Source: Candidatus Heimdallarchaeota archaeon (GTDB lineage: Archaea > Asgardarchaeota > Heimdallarchaeia > Heimdallarchaeales > Kariarchaeaceae). From it: DNA of 5,717 bases. Below the pieces are notes generated by a model. It had not been told where the DNA came from and ran no database searches. It saw nothing but the letters and a program-made list of their open reading frames with translations. The DNA lies in NCBI GenBank assembly GCA_022574115.1, contig JACZSS010000216.1:1-5717 (forward strand). Direction: 5' to 3'. Shown piece after piece: positions 1 through 5,299 of the stretch. The translations under genes were made by a program, and so were the position numbers. Position 1 is the stretch's first letter, and each line of letters starts with the position of its first letter.

Positions 1-78
1 ATAAAGCAACAATTAGAGGAATTGAAAACACAAAATTCGGAACTTAAGGAAAAATTGAAACATTTGAACAAGTCTTAG
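1..78 (+). CDS. C-terminal end of an unidentified coiled-coil protein (5' partial)
   Basis: Frame 1 is open from the window edge to a TAG stop at 76-78 and gives 25 residues, IKQQLEELKTQNSELKEKLK followed by HLNKS. Leucines at residues 5, 8, 15, 19 and 22 lie among K, E and Q in a heptad-like pattern, typical of the last turns of a coiled coil. A T tract 20 bases after the stop fits the end of a transcript. The fragment is too short and too low in complexity to name a family, and the function is unknown. That it is a real gene end rests on composition and frame only, since a 25-codon open frame can occur by chance. Confidence 0.5.
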   Translation: MKQQLEELKTQNSELKEKLKHLNKS

Positions 79-98
79 AGCTATAAACAAGGTCAGGA

Positions 99-104
99 TT
101 TTTT
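99..104 (+). terminator. Possible U-tract terminator of the upstream gene
   Basis: Six consecutive T lie 20 bases after the TAG stop of the partial upstream gene, with no strong GC hairpin in front. Archaeal RNA polymerase can terminate on short T tracts alone, so this is a plausible end. A single T6 run in AT-rich DNA is weak evidence. Confidence 0.3.
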
Positions 105-444
105 CAGGTGTTGTCGTTTCGACTAGAATTAAGTTCTTTGCTTAACCGAAATGTTGTCAATTCTCAAAATCACTTTTGATTGTTGAAAGGGAGTATGTTA
201 CGGAGTTACCGCGATTTTACTAGGACTTCTGATCCTACTCCCAAGTGACCTTTTCAATTCACGAATCCTCAACTAATTTGTCGTCAACAATCGGTAAAAC
301 AACCGAGAGCAAGGATTAGTTAATCTCCGGTGTTTCCAGTCAATCCAACTCACTTTCGTCGATCGATCGATCCATGATACCAGCTAATAATTACATGGAA
401 GTAATACTATTTGAATCTATGGAAGACAAATGGTAAGTAGCAGG

Positions 445-459
445 CCGAAAGTAATATAA
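445..459 (+). promoter_or_regulatory. Probable archaeal BRE/TATA promoter of ssnA
   Basis: CCGAAA (445-450) is followed directly by GTAATATAA (451-459). This matches the archaeal arrangement of a purine-rich BRE next to a TATA element. Its centre is about 42 bases before the ATG at 497, so initiation about 25 bases downstream would give a leader of roughly 15-20 nt. The gene has no Shine-Dalgarno sequence, which fits a short-leader transcript. A second T-rich element at 475-482 (TTTTATAC) is too close to the ATG to act as its TATA box. The promoter at 4138-4149 has the same CGAA-plus-TATA layout. Confidence 0.5.
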
Positions 460-496
460 GATGTAAAATAAAGGTTTTATACGGACATAATCAGTC

Positions 497-1864
497 ATGA
501 GTATTTTAGTTGAAAACGCTTATCTCGTCACATTAAATGAAAAAAGTGATGTCGTTAAAAACGGTGCATTGTATATTGAGAAAGATAAAATTGTAGACAT
601 TAGTACCACGTCAAATCTGCATGAAAAATATAAATCTGCAGAAGAAATTAGTAACGCGAAAGTATCAGTAGTCATGCCAGGTTTCACTTGTGCGCATATG
701 CACTTCTATCGCGCATTTGCTACAGAGATGTCACTACCTACATTTCCACCCGGTTTTCTAAATGTACTAAGAAATATGTGGTGGAAAATAGATCAAGCTC
801 TGGACAAGGATGCAGTGTACTACAGCGCATTATTAGGCTACATTCAAGCAGTGAAAAGTGGAACCACCAGTGTGATTGATCACCACGCCAGTCCAAAATA
901 TGTTATGAATAGTTTGGATGAAATCGAAAACGCCGCTAGAAAACTTGGGGTCAGATCAAATTTAGCCTACGAAGTTACAGATAGGAATGGACCAGAGGAA
1001 GCTCAACTTGGGCTAGATGAAAATGAGAGATTCATAAAGAAAGTTGAGTCGAGTAAGGATGATCTAATTTCTGGTTTGGTGGGCCTTCATGCGTCATTCA
1101 CATTAACTGACCAAAGTCTTGATCGAGCTGCATCAATTGTCAAAGAATACGAGACCGGAGTACATGTGCATGTGGCAGAGGATAAAGACGATATGACGCA
1201 TGCCCGCCAGTTTCATAATTCAACGGTACTAGAAAGGCTGGAAAAGCACAATTTACTCAATGAAAAATCACTAGTGGCGCACTGTATTCACATCGAAGAT
1301 TCTGATTTTGAAATTATTAAACGTTATAATGCCAACATTAGTCATCAAGCCCGCTCCAATATGAACAATGCTGTAGGGACTATGAGGCTTCTGGACATGG
1401 TTGAAAGTGGATTAACAGTTGGTATGGGTACAGATGGTATGTCTGCTGACATGAAACCAGAATTAATGAGTGCCTCCTTCCTTCACAAGCATTCGAATCG
1501 TAACAATACAGTTGGAACTGTAGAAGCTTATAACGCATTAATGAAAACTAATCCACGGATTATGAGAAAAATAATGGGAGTTGAAACAGGGAGTTTGAAA
1601 GTTAATGCAAAAGCAGATTTAATCATCACAAATTATTATCCAAAATCACGAGTCACACCTGAAAATGAGTTAGGACATGTCATGTTTGGAGTAACCAGTG
1701 AATCGGTCAAAACGACTATTATTGATGGTAGAATTGCAATGAAAGATTTTGCCATACCTGGGATTGACGAGGCGAAAATCACTGAAATATGTGAAAAAAT
1801 TGCAACTGATGTGTGGAACAAAGTCCCAGATCTTCCAGACTATTCCGAGTCTTATCCGTTCTAA
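497..1864 (+). CDS. ssnA: SsnA-like aminohydrolase (amidohydrolase superfamily)
   Basis: A 455-residue metal-dependent hydrolase, cytoplasmic, of the TRZ/ATZ (cytosine deaminase-like) type, close to the length of bacterial SsnA (about 440). The N-terminal beta segment MSILVENAYLVTL leads to PGFTCAHMHF (61-70), which holds metal ligands H67 and H69. The SsnA-like stretches NMWWKIDQALD (93-103), SVIDHHASP (125-133) and ARSNMNN (285-291) follow. H225 and E228 in VHVAED, H262 in VAHCIH, H283 and D313 in GTDG complete the expected metal and catalytic set. A C-terminal beta segment closes the fold. The ATG start matches the family N-terminus. It overlaps the convergent mocA stop by four bases. SsnA members sit in molybdenum-hydroxylase clusters with MocA and xanthine dehydrogenase subunits, as here. 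The substrate is not established; hydrolytic deamination or ring opening of an N-heterocycle is inferred. Confidence 0.9.
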   Translation: MSILVENAYLVTLNEKSDVVKNGALYIEKDKIVDISTTSNLHEKYKSAEEISNAKVSVVMPGFTCAHMHFYRAFATEMSLPTFPPGFLNVLRNMWWKIDQALDKDAVYYSALLGYIQAVKSGTTSVIDHHASPKYVMNSLDEIENAARKLGVRSNLAYEVTDRNGPEEAQLGLDENERFIKKVESSKDDLISGLVGLHASFTLTDQSLDRAASIVKEYETGVHVHVAEDKDDMTHARQFHNSTVLERLEKHNLLNEKSLVAHCIHIEDSDFEIIKRYNANISHQARSNMNNAVGTMRLLDMVESGLTVGMGTDGMSADMKPELMSASFLHKHSNRNNTVGTVEAYNALMKTNPRIMRKIMGVETGSLKVNAKADLIITNYYPKSRVTPENELGHVMFGVTSESVKTTIIDGRIAMKDFAIPGIDEAKITEICEKIATDVWNKVPDLPDYSESYPF

Positions 1865-2484
1865 GTATCCAAAGAAAAGATTCTTTCAAAATCCGCCTCT
1901 GTATCTACATCCTCTAAGATGTAAGGATTATGTGATTGGGAATAATAAATTTCAGCTTTATGATTTGCCAAAAATCCCCTCAACCCAAGGGTTTTCTCAT
2001 TTATTTGATTCAAATCGTGAAACAACTTTCCTGATATCAGCAATGGGTGTCCAGCTTTGTTGTTATATTGGGGAATTATTATCCCCGAATGGGTCTCAAA
2101 ATGCATAGTTAGTAATAGTTGAAGATCTTCTGCTCTAATTTTTGGGATGTCTCCTGGTTGGATAAAGAGGAAATGTGGATTTATTCGACTGATCTTAAAA
2201 AAATCTAATGCTTTTAAAATACTCGAGCTCATGCCTCCGGACTCGCTTTTCTCATTTTCTATAATATTTACATCAAGTTTTGTTAAAATTGATTTCAACT
2301 CCGTATTGTTCGGATTGATAACAACTAATATTCCATCTAACAGATTGCGAATGTCCAAATAACTTGTAAGAGTGTATTCAATTAATGATTTAGAAGAAAT
2401 ATGAGCTACCAATTTGTTTCCACCAAATCTCGCCGCATGACCAGCTGCGAGAATAATGGCGTAACCTTTTTTCTTAACTATCAC
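1861..2484 (-). CDS. mocA: MocA-like molybdenum cofactor cytidylyltransferase (NTP transferase)
   Basis: A 207-residue nucleotidyltransferase of the MobA/MocA family (NTP_transf_3), a single alpha/beta domain and a typical length. The nucleotide-binding loop reads IILAAGHAARFGGNKL (10-25), with R19 and K24 conserved. LAAG, rather than the LAGG common in MobA, favours the MocA branch. Further family motifs are GGMSSSI (83-89), PGDIP with the metal-binding aspartate (110-114), AGHP (144-147), LGLRGFL (166-172) and EDVDTEADF (191-199). The likely reaction joins CMP from CTP to Mo-molybdopterin, giving the cytosine dinucleotide cofactor of xanthine dehydrogenase/CO dehydrogenase-type enzymes; the FAD subunit of such an enzyme is nearby. 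The start is GTG with AGGA five bases upstream. The gene overlaps the preceding amidohydrolase by 11 bases, so the two are probably co-transcribed. A related sugar-nucleotide or unknown nucleotidyltransferase role is less likely. Confidence 0.87.
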   Translation of the reverse strand: MIVKKKGYAIILAAGHAARFGGNKLVAHISSKSLIEYTLTSYLDIRNLLDGILVVINPNNTELKSILTKLDVNIIENEKSESGGMSSSILKALDFFKISRINPHFLFIQPGDIPKIRAEDLQLLLTMHFETHSGIIIPQYNNKAGHPLLISGKLFHDLNQINEKTLGLRGFLANHKAEIYYSQSHNPYILEDVDTEADFERIFSLDT

Positions 2485-3997
2485 TTGAATCCTGACTTCT
2501 TACTCCAGTTTCTGACCTGATCTTCAGCGATGTTTTATGTTTTTCAAATATTAAGGCAAGTTTTTGAATATCCAATAAGATTTCTTCAAAATCCACCACT
2601 TTAAATTTGTAATTTTCTACTAAAACCTTTCCGTCGGCAATCACGTGCTTTATTTCTCCCCCTGTAGATGCCCATATCATATTTTCAATCACTGTTTCAG
2701 TTCTTGTTGGGATGACCTGTGGTTTATTGAGATCGAAAACAATAAAATCACCATTTCGACCGTTCTCCAAAATACCAGCGTTGACCCTTAACATATTTGC
2801 AGGATGTATGGTCACTCTTTTCAGAACTTCTTCGGAGTTTAAGAGTGTAGCATTTTTATGGTAAGCCTTCTGATATTGTGAAGCTAGCCTAGCAGCTGCA
2901 ATCATATTTTGATTATCAGCAGAACCAGAACCATCTGTAGAAAAACACACTGGAATTCCTTTCTGAAGCATCTCTACGATTGGAGGCATACCAGATCCCA
3001 ATATCGTGTTTGCGAGAGAATTATGAACAACCATAGCTCCTGTACTGCTCAGGATTTCAAGATCCTCCTTGGTGGTGTTTACTTGATGCGCAAGTAGTGT
3101 CTTGTTATCTAAAAACCCAATAGAGTCTGCATATTGAATTGGGGTCATGCCATATTTTTCGACAAACCACGCAGTTGTCGCTGGCTCCTCCGAAGAATGA
3201 ATATGGATAATTTTATTTCTATCAGTAGCCCACTTTTTTAACGCTATCAGCAATTCAGGTCCATTAGAGAACAACTGATCAGGTCCCGGAATTATTATGG
3301 TGCGTGTCAGGTGCCCAAATTCTTTCTCGTATCGGTTTAATCTCTCAATTGCCTCCTCTACAGAATCTAAAATTCTAGAATCATAATTCCGATCCTGAGA
3401 TCCAACACCTATAAACAGACGTGTACCAGCTTCTTCGTTGGCTTCTACAAGTTCCTTGACATGATATTTATTATAATTACAATGATGAGTCACTGCCGTT
3501 GTGATCCCAAAGCTCACATCGTCTAATCTTGCTTTTCGGTAGGCTACAAAATAGGGAGATTTACCAAGTAGTTGGAGAAAATAAGGATTTGCTGATCCTT
3601 CTTTATCTCCGTGAAGCAATCCAGTAAAGATATTTACAGCCTCATCGAGCCAAGTTGTTAGAGGTACATCTCTTGCAACACCTATTAACACCGATTCATG
3701 ATCATGTCCATGCCCTTTAACAAAACCGGGGATAATAGCTCCGTTAATCTGCTTAAGATCCAAAATACTGGGGTTTTGCGTTTCGTTGCCTAGAATATGT
3801 AAATGATTACCATGCTTCTGAATTATAGCTCTACCTTTGTCCTCGGAGTATTTACCGACCTCGATAATCTGGGACGAGGTCAAGATGTAGCCATCCTCAA
3901 TTCGATCCAATTTCCCGTCAGTTTCAGTCATTGGTATTAAATATCTAGCTCGAGCAAAGATTACTGGATCAACCACAATGGTACTAAATTTGACCAA
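2474..3997 (-). CDS. TRZ/ATZ-type amidohydrolase, substrate unknown
   Basis: A 507-residue cytoplasmic metal-dependent hydrolase of the amidohydrolase superfamily, in the deaminase-like group with SAH/methylthioadenosine, guanine and cytosine deaminases. IIPGFVKGHGHDHE (88-101) carries the HxH pair H96/H98. HIHSSE (265-270) supplies H267 and E270, LLAHQV (301-306) H304, VVHNSLAN (323-330) H325, and FSTDGSGS (352-359) D355. All ligand and catalytic positions expected for a mononuclear deaminase are therefore present. It is longer than the usual 440-460, because of an insert around residues 50-85 and a charged tail after about 485. The start is TTG at 3995-3997; the first internal Met (23) lies within the N-terminal beta strand and would cut it, and a GTG at codon 8 is an alternative. 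It shares no special signatures with the SsnA at the other end. It is probably the first gene of a two-gene operon with mocA, possibly controlled by the dyad at 4005-4030. Confidence 0.85.
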   Translation of the reverse strand: MVKFSTIVVDPVIFARARYLIPMTETDGKLDRIEDGYILTSSQIIEVGKYSEDKGRAIIQKHGNHLHILGNETQNPSILDLKQINGAIIPGFVKGHGHDHESVLIGVARDVPLTTWLDEAVNIFTGLLHGDKEGSANPYFLQLLGKSPYFVAYRKARLDDVSFGITTAVTHHCNYNKYHVKELVEANEEAGTRLFIGVGSQDRNYDSRILDSVEEAIERLNRYEKEFGHLTRTIIIPGPDQLFSNGPELLIALKKWATDRNKIIHIHSSEEPATTAWFVEKYGMTPIQYADSIGFLDNKTLLAHQVNTTKEDLEILSSTGAMVVHNSLANTILGSGMPPIVEMLQKGIPVCFSTDGSGSADNQNMIAAARLASQYQKAYHKNATLLNSEEVLKRVTIHPANMLRVNAGILENGRNGDFIVFDLNKPQVIPTRTETVIENMIWASTGGEIKHVIADGKVLVENYKFKVVDFEEILLDIQKLALIFEKHKTSLKIRSETGVRSQDSSDS

Positions 3998-4004
3998 ATA
4001 AAAA

Positions 4005-4030
4005 ACAATTTCCTTTCAATATGAAATTGT
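4005..4030 (-). promoter_or_regulatory. 8-bp inverted repeat upstream of the amidohydrolase gene (operator or attenuator candidate)
   Basis: ACAATTTC (4005-4012) and GAAATTGT (4023-4030) form a perfect 8-bp dyad with a 10-base spacer, ending eight bases before the TTG start. A smaller TTTCA/TGAAA dyad at 4014-4026 sits inside it. Read on the - strand, the hairpin is followed at once by six T, and an AAAGGA ribosome-site-like stretch falls in its loop and 3' arm. A TATA-like ATTTAG (about 4037-4042) would start transcription near 4015, inside the dyad. The position therefore suits a repressor operator, but an RNA hairpin acting on termination or initiation is equally possible. Confidence 0.4.
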
Positions 4031-4137
4031 GAAATCTAAATAGCAGTCTCAATGGACTTTAGGAGCTTAAATCAATTGAAGTTCAAAACCTCCCAAGAAT
4101 GATCCTAATCTAGTTCATTCGCTTACACAGTAAAACT

Positions 4138-4149
4138 CGAACTTAAATA
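4138..4149 (+). promoter_or_regulatory. Probable archaeal BRE/TATA promoter of the moaD-like / FAD-subunit operon
   Basis: CGAA (4138-4141) is followed directly by CTTAAATA (4142-4149), a close match to an archaeal BRE plus TATA box. Initiation about 25 bases downstream would fall near 4171, only a few bases before the TTG at 4177, giving a nearly leaderless transcript. An AGGT at 4170-4173 could serve as a weak ribosome site. The layout parallels the ssnA promoter at 445-459. A second TTAAAT at 4067-4072 has no CGAA and is too far upstream. Confidence 0.5.
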
Positions 4150-4176
4150 CCGAATTTATCACGGTTATTAGGTATA

Positions 4177-4470
4177 TTGCAGAATTATAGTTCAGAAGCA
4201 TTGCAAAATAGTAAGTCTCTGTCCATTTCAGTAACCTTAATGGCATTAATTCGTCGTCCTGACGACTTACAAAGAACTTTTTCGGTTACGGTAGCTGAAA
4301 ACACTACAATATATCTGTTCTTGTCTGATATGGGATACTCTAGAGATGAAATTAGAATGTTTCAAATTTTTATTACAGGTCGAGATGGTGAAACCAAAAA
4401 AGTGGCTCGCAAGTATCAATTCCATGATAAGGATGAATTATTTGTAACCATACCCATAGGAGGCGGATAA
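4177..4470 (+). CDS. Stand-alone MoaD/ThiS-like beta-grasp protein ending in Gly-Gly-Gly
   Basis: A small ubiquitin-fold protein of the MoaD/ThiS family. ISVTLMALIRRP (17-28) corresponds to the first beta strand and LRE-type turn of MoaD. It is followed by FSVTVAENTTIYLFLSDMGY (35-54), strand plus helix. DKDELFVTIPIGGG (84-97) is the family C-terminus, which is adenylated and then thiocarboxylated on the last glycine. The start is TTG at 4177, seven codons after an in-frame TAA at 4144. A TTG at 4201 (residue 9) would also preserve the fold, whereas the ATG at 4240 (Met22) would cut into strand one, so it is disfavoured. Its place directly before a hydroxylase FAD subunit suggests a role in sulfur supply for molybdopterin, but a ThiS-like or ubiquitin-like protein-modifier role cannot be excluded. 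No MoaE partner is in the window. Confidence 0.75.
   Translation: MQNYSSEALQNSKSLSISVTLMALIRRPDDLQRTFSVTVAENTTIYLFLSDMGYSRDEIRMFQIFITGRDGETKKVARKYQFHDKDELFVTIPIGGG
4458..4463 (+). promoter_or_regulatory. Shine-Dalgarno sequence of the FAD subunit, inside the glycine codons of the previous gene
   Basis: AGGAGG ends eight bases before the ATG at 4472 and matches the anti-Shine-Dalgarno consensus. The same bases are part of the ATA-GGA-GGC-GGA codons for the Ile-Gly-Gly-Gly tail of the moaD-like gene. The essential diglycine of one protein thus also loads ribosomes onto the next. Confidence 0.75.
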
Positions 4471-4471
4471 A

Positions 4472-5299
4472 ATGACAATATCAAATCATGTATTTCCCGA
4501 AACGATTAATGAGATGTTATCTCATTTAAAAGAACCAGGTTCAAAGATTCTTGCCGGTGGAACAGGGCTAGCTCTTATGAGTTCGGGCGTAGATACCCTA
4601 GTTGATCTGCAACAATTAAAACTGTCATACATCAGAACAGACAAGGAAAAACTACTTGTTGGCGGTATGACATCATCATATGATATTTTCCGACACGAAG
4701 AGATGCCTGCATCGCTCAGAAAGGCGGCTGATTCAATAGGGGATTTACCTCTATTGCACGGAGTCACGATTGGTGGAAATTTAGCCATTCTTTATCCATG
4801 GGTTGACCTGCCACCAATGCTTTGGGCGTTGAATGCAAGAATCACTCTTTACGATCCTGAAGAACGCAAATTTTCAGCTGATGAATTTTTCGCATATTCA
4901 GATGAACAAAGTGTTGGAAACAGAAATGCACTAATTACTGAAATTGAAATCCCAAAAACACCTCCAAATTCATTTGCGGATTATCAAACATTGACACTGA
5001 TCGGTAACGAAAAAGCTCAATTGAATTTGGCAACAAACTTTACATGGGATGCAAACAAGATGATCACTCAGGCGAATATGATCGTTAGCGCCGCAGTAAG
5101 ATTTCCGAAGAGATTGGAGTGCGAAAAAATAATAGTTGGATCAACTATTGATGACGAACTTATTGAGAGGGCAGTTGAATCAGTAGAAAATGAGGCAATC
5201 GTCCCAAATTATAAGAGCTCAAAAGAATACCGACGAGAAGTTTTGGGAGTCTACGTAAAAAGAGCTCTGAAAAAATGTCAGGAGGTAATGGAAAACTAA
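4472..5299 (+). CDS. FAD-binding subunit of a xanthine dehydrogenase/CO dehydrogenase-type molybdenum hydroxylase
   Basis: A 275-residue medium subunit, the length usual for CoxM/XdhB/YgfM proteins. The N-terminal FAD-binding domain (PF00941 type, about 1-160) shows ILAGGTGLAL (26-35), which fits the flavin phosphates, and GVTIGGNLA followed by PWVDLPPMLWALNA (97-122), the second FAD-binding motif and its usual continuation. The C-terminal CO dehydrogenase flavoprotein domain (about 165-275) ends in the typical YRREVLGVYVKRAL (253-266). In the full enzyme it takes electrons from the 2Fe-2S subunit and passes them to NAD+ or another acceptor. It has a strong Shine-Dalgarno and starts one base after the moaD-like stop. 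The Fe-S and Mo subunits should follow, but the sequence changes identity just after 5300. The substrate (purine, CO, aldehyde, nicotinate and so on) cannot be assigned from this subunit. Confidence 0.92.
   Translation: MTISNHVFPETINEMLSHLKEPGSKILAGGTGLALMSSGVDTLVDLQQLKLSYIRTDKEKLLVGGMTSSYDIFRHEEMPASLRKAADSIGDLPLLHGVTIGGNLAILYPWVDLPPMLWALNARITLYDPEERKFSADEFFAYSDEQSVGNRNALITEIEIPKTPPNSFADYQTLTLIGNEKAQLNLATNFTWDANKMITQANMIVSAAVRFPKRLECEKIIVGSTIDDELIERAVESVENEAIVPNYKSSKEYRREVLGVYVKRALKKCQEVMEN

Larger units (their letters stand above)
79..496. other. 418-base intergenic region with dense inverted repeats and the ssnA promoter
   Basis: No convincing gene was found here on either strand, and no tRNA or rRNA was recognised. 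Visible structure, in order: GTCG/CGAC at 113-123; TTAAG/CTTAA at 129-145; CAA-AATCA/TGATT-g-TTG at 165-185; a 7-bp perfect pair GGGAGTA (189-195) / TACTCCC (236-242), enclosing a small TAGGA/TCCTA hairpin that shares one base with it; and AACTAAT (271-277) / ATTAGTT (315-321), enclosing TCGGT/ACCGA at 291-306. Three tandem GATC units occupy 361-372. A BRE/TATA-like promoter lies at 445-459. The 5-bp stems alone would be expected by chance. The two 7-bp pairs with nested stems are more notable and might indicate a structured RNA or a long leader. Confidence 0.45.

Noticed and set aside
189..242. Possible tRNA, because a 7-bp closing stem resembles an acceptor stem
   Set aside because: The domain is only 54 bases, has no anticodon arm or GTTCGA-type T loop, and the inner hairpin shares a base with the outer stem.
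361..372. Tandem GATC x3 as a replication or methylation site
   Set aside because: Three units of a 4-base palindrome in a non-coding stretch are too little to support an origin or regulatory role; no other clustered copies or DnaA/ORB-like repeats were seen nearby.
374..436. 20-codon ORF (ATG to TAA) upstream of ssnA on the + strand
   Set aside because: There is no ribosome site, no recognisable motif, and it ends before the ssnA promoter. An ORF of this length is expected by chance.
475..482. TTTTATAC as the ssnA TATA box
   Set aside because: Its centre is only about 18 bases before the ATG, so transcription would begin inside the gene. The element at 451-459 is better placed.
4240..4470. 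ATG at 4240 as the true start of the moaD-like gene
   Set aside because: It would remove half of the first beta strand (ISVTL), which the MoaD/ThiS fold requires, and it lacks a ribosome site. The TTG starts further upstream keep the fold.
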